This document shows, one piece after another, positions 54,556 to 63,929 of a stretch of DNA of 64,000 nucleotides. Position 1 is the stretch's first letter. Every line of letters begins with the position of its first letter. The DNA is from Plotosus lineatus. Its lineage: Eukaryota > Chordata > Actinopteri > Siluriformes > Plotosidae. Under the pieces are notes generated by a model that saw only the letters and a list, made by a program, of their open reading frames with translations, was not told where the DNA came from and did not search any database. Made by a program: the position numbers and the translations under genes. The stretch lies in assembly GCA_024760905.1 (NCBI GenBank), contig CM045737.1, positions 19,080,848 to 19,144,847 of the forward strand, given 5' to 3'.

Positions 54556-54737
54556 TATGGGGATCATCATACTTTATAATACCTGTCACGTGGACAATTC
54601 ATATAGTGTGCAGTATATGAAACGAATATCATTAAATACGTAATAATGTCCATGTACATGTTTTTGATGTCATTTGGCGCCTCCTAGCGATTGCTTGAAG
54701 GCACATTAACTATTCTCTGACAATAGTAGCTGCAGGT

Positions 54738-55040
54738 AGTTGTGGCCTTGAGGTAAAGGCGCTGGATCATCGATCCAGGTTGTCATTGTCCCCCCAGGGC
54801 AGCTAACTGGGTTGTCAAAGGCCGGCCTGGTCTCTCACAGTCCATGGTGCGAGGCATGTAAAAGAATCATTGCTGATTTTCAACAAGAGTAGGCTGCATA
54901 GCTCTCAGTGTGTTTCTGCCCTGCAATGGCCTGGCGAGCTGTCCAGGGTGTACTCTGCCCTTGCTCGGAGTCTGCTGGGCTGGATGCCGGCCTCCTTGTG
55001 ACCCCAATTAGGATTAAACGGTTCAGAAAATGAATGAAAT
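54738..55040 (+). mobile_element. SINE-A, L2-tailed (copy 12)
   Basis: A degenerate head, a body with CTAACTGGGTTGTCAAAGGC, and an L2 tail ending CGGTTCAGAAAATGAATG. The B box region is deleted. Confidence 0.82.
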
Positions 55041-55332
55041 GACTAAGCTATGCATGTGCTTATACCTACATCCACACATACTTATCTTTATCTGATCTTC
55101 AGTTAATTACGCTAAAAGGTAAAAGTCTTGCCTGTACTAATAAAGAAACCGTAGAGCTGAATAATTCTCAGGACGAGATTTCGTACTAATTTTATCTGGT
55201 GTCAGACAGATGACCATTATTCTACAGACATTGTAATTTATAAAAAAACATGGCCAGATTATAAAACCAGTGATTACAGTGGACCGGTACCGCACCTGTT
55301 TATATCATTCCTCTGCAGTTCTGGTAGAATAT

Positions 55333-55572
55333 TTATTCGTTTACTAAACCATTTAATCCTCACAAGATTCACCAGGAGGCTGGTGAACATCTCGTCCGAC
55401 TCAGGGCAAGGGCAGCGTACACCCTAGGGTGCTCGCAAGTTCATACTCTTTTCAAACGACAATACTGGCCTTTGATAACTCAGTTAGTGGCACTGGCAGG
55501 AACAGCAGTGACAGCCTGTTGATGGTGGGTCTTGAACCCCTGACCTTCATAACAGTAAGCCACCACTGTCCC
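55333..55572 (-). mobile_element. SINE-A, L2-tailed, old (copy 13)
   Basis: The tail, a shortened body and the head (plus-strand TAAGCCACCACTGTCCC) are recognisable but heavily diverged. Confidence 0.7.
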
Positions 55573-55710
55573 ATCTCGCGGAACATTTACAGGTAAATCT
55601 TACAGCAGGTTCCACCATCTTACCTTACTTAGACTTCATCTCTTTTATTTAGAACATGACTAAATCCAAGATGTTGATTGGCCAAGGCCACCTATTTTGG
55701 GCTCATCTAG

Positions 55711-56056
55711 GGGCAGTGGTGGTGGTCTGGTGGTATAGGGCGCTGGATTGCTGATCCTAAGGTTGGGGGTTCGAGTCCCACTCTCCACAGGGTTGTCACT
55801 ACCCCCCCTCCAGTGCAGCAAACCGGGTTATCAAAGGCCGGCCATGTCTGTCACTGTCTGTGGTGAGAGGTTCATGTGAAAGAACCATTGCTGACTTTCA
55901 TAAGGAGGAGCTGCAAAGCCGTCAGCGTGTTTCTGTCCCTTGCTAAAGGGCTGTGTCAGGAAGGGCATCCAACATAAAATCCTATGCCAAATCAAACATG
56001 TGAATCATTCGCTGTGGCGACGCCTGATAAAGGGAAAAAGCTGAAAGGAAATCTTG
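55711..56056 (+). mobile_element. SINE-A, RTE-tailed, complete (copy 14)
   Basis: The head GGGGCAGTGGTGGTGGTCTG, B box GGTTCGAGTCCC, body, TCAGGAAGGGCATCCAACA and the tail AAAAAGCTGAAAGGAAA are all present. Confidence 0.9.
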
Positions 56057-56140
56057 TGTTGATCCTGGTTGATGATTGGCTGGCCAGTATAACTGGGGGG
56101 AAACTTTCATATAATTTTCTGCACCGCTTTATAGATTATT

Positions 56141-56470
56141 ATTGTCATGGGGTGTGGGGCCAGTGGCGTAGTGGTTAGGGTGCTGTGCTCATGATCGTGA
56201 GGTTGTGAGTTCGAATCCCACTGAGACCCTCACTGTGCGAAGACCCCTGGGCAAGGTCTCAACCACAAGTGTGCCTCTGTTCACCCAGCAGTATAAATGG
56301 GTACCAGTAAAATATACTGGGAAGGTAATCTGTGATGGACTAGCGTCCCATCCAGGGGGAGTTGAACTCCTGGTCGCTTCACGCTATGGAAACCGGGGAT
56401 AAGCACCGGCCTGATGAGCCATGAGGCTTGGGTGTAAAAAAAAAAAAAAAAAACAACCATTGTCATGGGG
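56141..56470 (+). mobile_element. Poly(A)-tailed tRNA SINE with 12-bp target duplications
   Basis: ATTGTCATGGGG at 56141-56152 and 56459-56470 brackets a SINE with A box AGTGGCGTAGTGGTTAGGG and B box GAGTTCGAATCCC. The body includes GGGCAAGGTCTCAACCACA, and a pure A-tail (56436-56453) follows. It is a different family from SINE-A and lies within an older L2-tail relic (56110-56140, 56471-56510). Confidence 0.88.
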
Positions 56471-56510
56471 CGCCTGGAGAGCCCAGACTTGAACAGCTCA
56501 CCAGACCACC

Positions 56511-56944
56511 ATAGCATTCTATACACAATTCTATCAAATTATTCGAGATATTTTCCTTCAGTTTTAGCTTCTGTCCTGTTCCTGATCATCATCTGTGTCT
56601 TCCTTTTCTTGTATCATCAGCCTCACTCTCCACATAATCATCTGTCTCACACTCTTCTTCAGCTAGATCAGCGAGTGCTTTGTCTTAATATTTGTATTAG
56701 TTTGTACAGTATTAGTACTACATAGTTAGCTTTAAATAACCCAAACGTTCAAAGTGTGCGTAAAGTCATTGGTCCTGCCTGAAAAGTCCTCTTTGGACGT
56801 CGATTGTTTTCGTAATCTTTATAATCTATGATATTCCTTCTACTTTGTCCAAAATCACTTTGATCAGTTTTTTTTTAATCTTTTACAAAGCCAGCTAACT
56901 TTGTCTGGTTTGACATCGCGAGTTACAGTTAAATTGTTATTATT
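56511..56944. other. Non-coding, no feature seen
   Basis: Open frames here are short and unrecognised. Confidence 0.45.
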
Positions 56945-57260
56945 ATACTCAGGGATTAGCAGAAAACGCGGAAGTTACTGGCACGTGATTTAAATTTAGC
57001 CAATGGCTGCGAGCTTTTGTTTCTCCCTCCTGCTGATTGGTTGCAGATTATGTGTACACCTCTTTTTTTTCTCCTTCGCACACGTCATCAACGTGATTGC
57101 TTGATTCGTGAATTCATGTTTTTTTTAGTGCTTTTTTAATGATTATTTGAGCCCTATGATGCCACTCAAATGGTCTGCATCTTCTCTAGCTTCTGGTAAA
57201 GAGTTTTCATTGAAGTGTCACAGTGTCTTAGGCGACGGCGGATTGTTCATTTTACTGAAA
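56945..57260 (+). mobile_element. CAGTAGGCCC-family DNA element fragment
   Basis: It shares GGCACGTGATTTAAATTTAG and the following CCAATGGCT with 10518-10550, and continues to the CTATGATGCCACTCAA region. Both termini are missing. Confidence 0.6.
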
Positions 57261-57354
57261 AGGCCTTCTGCCTGACACGAGGGCCGGTATTGGGTTGGAT
57301 TTTTCCGGACCTCCCACAAAAATGCCAGCAAATCCCAGTGGACCGGCACTAATT

Positions 57355-57487
57355 TTGCACCCTGCCAGGTAACCACTGGGAGAACATCCATGCACACTCC
57401 AGAGAAACGTTTTTGTCAGGTATGAGGCATAAACCCAGGACTTTCTTGCTGTGAGGTGGAAGTGCTAGCCATTAGGCCATTGTGCTC
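57355..57487 (-). repeat. SINE remnant
   Basis: CTTTCTTGCTGTGAGGTGG and the preceding AACCACTGGGAGAACATCC are degraded parts of the 26440-26648 SINE type. Confidence 0.5.
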
Positions 57488-57764
57488 AAAAATAACAATC
57501 AGTTCATCAGTTCATTTTCTGTAACCGCTTAATCCTAATTTGGGTCACGGGGAGGCTGGTGCCCATCCCAGTCAACTTCGGGCGAGGGCAGAGTACACCC
57601 TGGACAGCTCGCCAGGCCATCGCAGGGCGGAAACACGCCGACGGCTTTGCAGCCTACTCTTTACGAAAGTCAGAATGGTTCTTATACACGCCTCACACCA
57701 TCGACAGTGAGAGACATGGCCGGCCTTTGATAACCCAATTAGCCGCACTGGGGGGAAAAATAAC
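57488..57764 (-). mobile_element. SINE-A, L2-tailed, headless, with 9-bp target duplications (copy 15)
   Basis: AAAAATAAC (57488-57496, 57756-57764) brackets an L2 tail plus body that ends at AGCCGCACTGGGGGG. The tRNA head is absent, and the duplications show it was absent at insertion. Confidence 0.85.
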
Positions 57765-58050
57765 GATGAAACCTGTAAACAAAGTTTACATGTAAATTTG
57801 AAGATAAAACACAGCACAAATATTACAACCAACAAACCAATAAAAATGCCACATAAAACATATTAAGACAACAACTTGATACAAAAATAAATCTCATTTA
57901 TCATCAATCACTTGGCATTAACTTAAAGATGAATGCTACTTTATGTATAAAATTATTATTTGATTATCACAGAGTATTTCTGGTTCATTATATCAGGAAA
58001 GAATAGGAAGGTATGTTGAACAGCAGGTGGCAGTATTGAATGTGAACGAG
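57765..58050. other. Non-coding A/T-rich DNA
   Basis: No feature is recognised. Confidence 0.45.
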
Positions 58051-58053
58051 GTA

Positions 58054-58101
<48 letters not shown>

Positions 58102-58102
58102 C
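58051..58102. repeat. (TC)n(CA)n microsatellite
   Basis: TC units are followed by CA units. Confidence 0.95.
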
Positions 58103-58513
58103 CCACAGTTGTTTACTGAGTACAAGTGCAGTGCATACCTTATACTCACATTAAATTAATTCATTAGATTTATTTCTAACTTCCCAGTTTAAACAATATG
58201 AAGAAATTTAAAAAAGAAGGTAAATCGGATTAGTTGAATTAATATTCTGTTGAATGGTCTATCTTGGATAGAACTTAAACTTTCAGACAGAAGCCCTCAA
58301 AGTAACTTCATGCACTCTTTAATATGATTCAGAATTATTGAATTTATGAGTGGATCGGCAAGCTGCCCAACCCCAGCCCATAACACTTCCACCATCTTGG
58401 GCCACAGTTGGTATTATGTTCTTCTTCTGTTCACATATACTGTGACACTTATCAAATGACTCAACGTCAAGTTTTCTGCGTATTTGGTTGTTGGTTATTG
58501 CTTATTAATGGTG
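58103..58513. other. Non-coding, no feature seen
   Basis: No coding or repeat signature is recognised. Confidence 0.45.
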
Positions 58514-58835
58514 TAGTAGTGGCCCGGTGGTAAGGTGCTGGATTACTGATCCCAGTGTTGAGGTTCAAGTCTCACTATCAACCGGATGCCACCGCTCTCC
58601 CCCCACTGCAGCAAACTGGGTTATCAAAGGCCGGCCATGTCTCTCACTTCCTGTGTCGAGAGGCGGGACAAAGAACCATTAACCGTTACTGTTGTTTGTA
58701 AACAGAAGGCTGTTGGGTTATCTCCTGTGGTGGCCTGGTGAGCTGTCCAGGGTGTAGTCTGCCCTCGCGCAGAGTCGGATGAAATGGGTGCCTGTGACCC
58801 TAGTTAGGTTTAAGCAGTTCAGAAAGTGAATGATG
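58514..58835 (+). mobile_element. SINE-A, L2-tailed, diverged (copy 16)
   Basis: The head TGGCCCGGTGGTAAGGTGC, the B box GGTTCAAGTCTC, the body and an L2 tail ending AGCAGTTCAGAAAGTGAATG are present. Confidence 0.85.
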
Positions 58836-58892
58836 GTTGTTGGACTTTTTAACAGTAAGGACACAGGGTGGAAGATTAAATTACGTACCGTA

Positions 58893-59251
58893 TGTTTTAT
58901 TAAGCGGGCAGTGGTGGTCTAGTGGTATAAGGTGCTGGATCGCTGATCCAAAGGTTGGGGGTTCGAGTCCCACTCTCCACAAGGTTGTCACTGTCCCCCC
59001 AGTGCAGCTAACTGGGTTATCAAAGGCCGGCCATGTCTCTCACTGTCTATGGTGTGAGGCATGTAAAAGAACCATTGCTGACTTTCGTAAAGAGTAGCTG
59101 CAAAGCCGTCGGCGTGTTTCCGCCCTGCGATGGCCTGGCGAGCTGTCCAGGGTGTACTCTGCCCTCGTCCTGAGTTGGCTGGGATGGGCACCAGCCTCCC
59201 TGCGACCCTAATTTGGATGAAGCGGTTACAGAAAATGAACTGTTTTATTAA
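58893..59251 (+). mobile_element. SINE-A, L2-tailed, complete (copy 17) with 11-bp target duplications
   Basis: TGTTTTATTAA at 58893-58903 and 59241-59251 brackets 58904-59240. Head (GGGCAGTGGTGGTCTAGTGG) and body are the same as in copy 8 up to GTCGGCGTGTTTC, then CGCCCTGCGATGGCCTGGCG begins the L2-type tail. It is the reference copy for this tail type. Confidence 0.94.
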
Positions 59252-59409
59252 ATGTTCTTTTCTCCTCTACTGGATCTGTCAGTGTTCTTGTCCAGTATGC
59301 AGTCCTACGGTTAGGCCTGAGCAGCGACATGTTGCCTATTTGATTTTTCTGATCCAGTCCTGGTAGTCAAGCAAATTCATTGTTTTGTCCTACTGACTGA
59401 GTTGCGTGC

Positions 59410-59791
59410 AGCAGACACCACTCTAATTTTCTTCCTTTCGGCTTTTTCCCTTTCCTCGGGAGTCGCCACAGCAAATCATCAGATTCGTACATTTGATTTA
59501 GCTGGCATAGGTTTTTACGTCGGATGCCCTTCCTGTCACAACCCTTTTTAGCAAGGGACAGAAACACGCTGACGGCTTTGCAGCTACTCTTCACGAAGGT
59601 CAGCAATGGTTCTTTTACATGAACCTCTCACCATAGACAGTGAGAGACATGGCTGGTCTTTGATAACCCAGTTAGCTGCACTGGGGGGGACAGTGACAAC
59701 TTTGTGGGGACTCGAACCCCCTACCTGAGGATCAGCGATCCTGCGCTCTATACCACTCAACCACCACTGCCCCAGCAGACACCACTCTAAT
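59410..59791 (-). mobile_element. SINE-A, RTE-tailed, complete (copy 18) with 18-bp target duplications
   Basis: AGCAGACACCACTCTAAT at 59410-59427 and 59774-59791 brackets 59428-59773. All parts match copy 8. It lies less than 200 bp from the L2-tailed copy 17. Confidence 0.95.
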
Positions 59792-59829
59792 ATAACACAT
59801 TATCGGCCAGTGCTGAGTTGTGTCACCAG

Positions 59830-60130
59830 GAAAATTGCAGAGTGCAAAGCACACAACTGCACAAACAACAAGTGCAGAAATTGCAGAAAACGGAACAGAA
59901 CAGCGACAAAAATCTGTAAAAACTGTGAAAACTTTCCCTTTCAGATGCAAATTGATAGTCTGTGAAGACCACTTCAATCTGACCTGCAGGCAGAACTACA
60001 GTATTTTGCATGAAGCCCAAGCCTTCACATCTGTAACTGGAACCTGTTCCTACAGAATTTCTTCATTAAAAAGTCAAAGGATGACAACAGACGGAGCAGC
60101 ACCTCACCAGAAGGAACCAGTGAAAGGTCA
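59830..60130 (+). pseudogene. Cys-rich coding-like fragment, unidentified
   Basis: One plus-strand frame reads ECKAHNCTNNKCRNCRKRNR then TATKICKNCENF (about 59838-59935). An adjacent frame continues LIVCEDHFNLTCRQNYSILH (about 59955-60015). The paired CxxC spacing and CEDHF are reminiscent of the zinc-binding C-terminus of some transposases (piggyBac-like) or of a THAP-type domain, but I cannot assign it. A single frameshift between the two frames would explain the split. No start or splice pattern is convincing. Confidence 0.25.
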
Positions 60131-60755
60131 GACCCTTTAGTATGCAGGGAGGTTATCACCTAAAAAGTCCCCCACTGTTTATTTACTTGTGCTGGGAAAC
60201 CGAACCAATGCGTTCAAGTCACGAATCTGTTCAGCCCCTGATAGTAATCCATGGAATAAAATTGCTCAGGATAGTGATTTTTATGGTTATTTATGTTAAA
60301 ATAAGCTGTATATAATCAACAAGTATTAAATTACACACAAATTATGCTGTAAGGATGACCAATACCATGCTCTTTAAGTCTCATGTTGATGGTCATCAGT
60401 ATAATAATTGTAAGGTCTTGCACTTGTAATATCAACACCACTGTTATAAATATGTATGAATCTGTTCTCACATTTTCTTTGATCTGTTCACATGCCTCAC
60501 TTATCATGCAGCAAGAAAAAAAGAAAAAGAAAAAAAAAACATCTTCAGGGTATTGTTAAGGTGTACAGTAAAATTGCTGGACCACTACGTACTGACCTCC
60601 ACGACCTATATAAGGTAAGATCTCTATGAAAACGTCGATGTAAATGATATGATATTTCTATGACAGCATCGATTGCACTGCAGAATACGTTGGTTTAAAA
60701 AAAAAGTAATTTATTCTGGCTGGTATAAGTCTTGAAAACGACACCTTGTCAATAG
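60131..60755. other. Non-coding, no feature seen
   Basis: No signature is recognised. Confidence 0.45.
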
Positions 60756-60930
60756 ACGTCAGCGTGTTTCTGTCCCTTGCTAAAGGGTTGTAACAGGAAG
60801 GGCATCTGACGTAAAACCTATGCCAAATTAAATGTGCGAATCAAATGATTCGCTGTGGCGACTCCGGAGAAAAGGGAAGAAGCCAAAAAGAGAAGAAGAA
60901 GATAATAAAATAAACAAACACAACAATGTC
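60756..60930 (+). mobile_element. SINE-A 3' part plus flank, duplicate of 61282-61466
   Basis: It begins at GTCAGCGTGTTTCTGTCCCT and includes the RTE-derived part, a variant tail GCCAAAAAGAGAAGAAG and the flanking ATAATAAAATAAACA. It shares the private tail variant and flank with copy 20, so it is a segmental copy, not an independent insertion. Confidence 0.8.
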
Positions 60931-61080
60931 ACTTTTATAGAAAAATAAATTTAGACAATTTTATACAGTATACGTACTATTTATAGTCGCTCCCGGGGCG
61001 ATTAGGGGCGTGACATGTTTTTTTCTTCCTAGGGGGGGCGCCACAGAAAATAATTAAGAAACACTGAAATAGCTATACGT

Positions 61081-61455
61081 ATAATAAAATAAACAGGGGC
61101 AGTGGTGGTCTAGTGGACAGGGCGCAGGATCGCTGATCCTAAGGTTGGGGGTTCGAGTCCCCACAAAGGTTGTCACTGTCCCCCCCCAGTGCAGCTAACT
61201 GGGTTATCAAAGGCGGGCCATGTCTCTCATTGTCTATGGTGAGAGGTCCATGTAAAAGAACCAATGCTGACATTCATAAAGAGTAGCTGCAAAGCCGTCA
61301 GCGTGTTTCTGTCCCCTACTAAAGGGATGTGACAGGAAGGGCATCTGATGTAAAACCTATGCCAAATTAAATGTGCGAATCAAATGATTCGCTGTAGCGA
61401 CTCCCGAGAAAAGGGAAAAAGCCAAAAAGAGAAGAAGAAGATAATAAAATAAACA
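61081..61455 (+). mobile_element. SINE-A, RTE-tailed (copy 20), left palindrome arm
   Basis: ATAATAAAATAAACA (61081-61095, 61441-61455) brackets the SINE. The head has the private variant CTAGTGGACAGGGCGCAGG in place of the usual GGTATAGGGCGCTGG. Confidence 0.92.
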
Positions 61456-61480
61456 AACACAATAATGTCACAGTGTATTC

Positions 61481-61873
61481 CAGGGGTGGGCAATCTTATC
61501 CGCAAAGGGCCGGTGTGGGTGCAGGTTTTCACTTCAACCAAACAACAGCCACACCTTCCACCTGTTTCCACCAATCACTGATCATCAAAAGAAAAGAGAG
61601 GAAAAAAAAAACCGAGATTGGACATTACTGTTTCAATTCTGAAGTGGCGCCATCTTGGTGAGATCACCTTGCTTTAAGTCATAAACAGTAATGTGACCTC
61701 ACCAAGATGGCGCCACTTCAGAATTGAAACATTAATGTCCAATCTAGGTTTTTTTTCTTTTTCTTTTGATGATCAGTGATTGGTGGAAACAGGTGGAAGG
61801 TGTGGCTGTTGTTTGGTTGAAGTGAAAACCTGCACCCACACCGGCCCTTTGCGGATAAGATTGCCCACCCCTG
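61481..61873. mobile_element. Core inverted element with CAGGGGTGGGCAATC ends
   Basis: The centre of the palindrome is bounded by CCAGGGGTGGGCAATCTTAT and its complement. Such ends resemble hAT MITEs. Both halves are almost identical along their whole length. Confidence 0.6.
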
Positions 61874-61898
61874 GAATACACTGTGACATTATTGTGTT

Positions 61899-62274
61899 TG
61901 TTTATTTTATTATCTTCTTTTTCTCTTTTTGGCTTTTTCCCTTTTCTCGGGAGTCGCCACAGCGAATCATTTGATTCGCACATTTAATTTGGCATAGGTT
62001 TTACATCAGATGCCCTTCCTGTCACATCCCTTTAGTAGGGGACAGAAACACGCTGACGGCTTTGCAGCTACTCTTTACAAAAGTCAGCAATGGTGCTTTA
62101 ACATGCCTCTCACCATAGACGGTGAGAGACATGGCCCGCCTTTGATAACCCAGTTAGCTGCGCTGGGGGGGGGGGACAGTGACAACCTTTGTGGGAACTC
62201 GAACCCCCAACCTTAGGATCAGCGATCCTGCGCCCTGTCCACTAGACCACCACTGCCCCTGTTTATTTTATTAT
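61899..62274 (-). mobile_element. SINE-A, RTE-tailed (copy 21), right palindrome arm
   Basis: Mirror image of copy 20, including its 15-bp target duplications (61899-61913, 62260-62274) and the CCTGCGCCCTGTCCACTAG head variant. Confidence 0.92.
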
Positions 62275-62288
62275 ACGTTTCGCTATTT

Positions 62289-62853
62289 CAGTGTTTCTTA
62301 ATTATTTTCTGTGGCGCCCCCCCCTAGGAAGAAAAAAACATGTCACGCCCCTAATCGCCCCGGGAGCGACTATAAATAGTACGTATACTGTATAAAATTG
62401 TCTAAATTTATTTTTCTATAAAAGTATTAGTACACTTCTGCATAACATTGTACCTTTATTAACATTAAAACAAAAAAGAAAAATATAGTTGAACTTACAA
62501 AGAAAAACTTCATTTACATTGTTTTTTAATCTGCAATTGAAAAGATTTAATGTGCACCATTGTGCATGAAATTAAAAAAATACGTCCTTATTTAAACTCA
62601 TTTGACTTACTTAAGTTCCTGTGAGAAATTTTTCCGTGTTGACTGTTTCGGTCAGGGTTGTTTACTGCACTTCATATTGTTTGCTCGTACGAAAAACCTC
62701 TACACCATAGCGCGGCAATGAGAGCGTCACTACCAACTACTGGAGTGGAGGTGCAATTACACTCAATTCTCGTACACAATTCCATAAAAGCATCCTCGGG
62801 TTCATAACGTCCCCCCAAATCAGACCGCGTGTCCCACTATTTGAGAAGCACGG
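62289..62853 (+). mobile_element. hAT-like MITE
   Basis: The left end is CAGTGTTTCTTAATTATTTT and the right end is CTATTTGAGAAGCACGG. The first part (to 62425) is mirrored in the left palindrome arm. The interior (62670-62750) matches 27262-27345. It has no transposase. No 8-bp duplication is visible. Confidence 0.5.
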
Positions 62854-63555
62854 TTGAAATAAGACTCAAAAAAGTAAAAACAGTATAATGTTCAAACTGC
62901 AGAAAATTTTAATCAGTCACACCTAATCCATAAAGATAAATTTCCATAGATTTTCTGAAAGCAAATACATGAGAAATCAAAGGATATACTGACTTACTAT
63001 TTCATGATCCGCTGTTGTTGTCCTTGAGATTTGATTTTAATTATGAAAAGGTTTTGTGGTTCTTTCTGGCATATAGTGGTAAGTACCTAAAAAGTGGCCC
63101 AAGGAGGACAAGAAGTGAACTGGCAAGAGTGAATTGGCTGCCACAGACTCACTGACATGGGTGAGGACTGAATGCTAATACATCTGATTACAGCCTAGAG
63201 AAGAGCTACTGCAGCACAAACTGTTGGACTGATCATGCTGGCTATGATAAAAAGGATCAAGTACACTCAATACATTACAGTGTGTGTGTGTGTGTGTTTG
63301 CCTGGGACAGCTTTGCTGCAGGACGGTCAGTAGCTAAACATGGAACTTAATCAGCCTTTTCTTAAACAGACCATTTCCAGGAGAAAGAGTGCAGCGATGA
63401 TGTTCTGGACTTTGTCACAGGATTAGATTCTGCATTTTGTGTGAGCAAGACACAGCTTTCCTGTAAAAACAATGAAACTGCTACTCAGCACAACAAAATA
63501 CTTCAGAACAATTACCTGGCCAACCCACTATGGGGCAGCACAGAGCAGAGCAATG
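62854..63555. other. Non-coding, with short (TG)n at about 63281
   Basis: No gene is recognised. Confidence 0.45.
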
Positions 63556-63912
63556 TTATTCATTCATTTATTCATTTTCTGAACAGCTCAATTCTAATGA
63601 AGGTGGCAGGGAGGCTGGCACCAATCTCTAGCTACTCTGGGCTCGAGCAGAGTACACCCTGTACAGCTCGCCAGGCCATGGCAGGGAAGAAGCGTGCCGA
63701 CAGCAGCTCAACGGCATACTCTTTATGAACGTCAACAATGGTTCCTTTACATGCTATACGAACCACAGACAGGAGAGACATGACTGGCCCTTGATAACAC
63801 AGTGAGCTGTGATGGAGGGGAGACCAATGTGACAATCTGGTGGTAGTAGGGCTTGAACCCCCCGACCTTTGGATCAGTAACCCAACACCCATTACCGTGT
63901 CACCACTGCTTC
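63556..63912 (-). mobile_element. SINE-A, L2-tailed, diverged (copy 22)
   Basis: The tail (TTCATTTTCTGAACAGCTCA), the body and a tRNA-like head (plus strand ACCCCCCGACCTTTGGATCA) are present. Confidence 0.82.
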
Positions 63913-63929
63913 AGAGCAACGATAAGAGT

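Larger units (their letters stand above)
60931..62425. repeat. Near-perfect 1.5-kb palindrome
   Basis: The left arm is 60931-61667, a spacer of about 25 bp lies at 61668-61692, and the right arm is 61693-62425. Each arm carries, from outside in, a hAT-like end, a SINE-A copy with its own target duplications, a CAGGGGTGGGCAATC hAT-type segment and a GGCGCCATCTTGGTGAG motif. Private SINE variants are shared between the arms. Confidence 0.9.
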
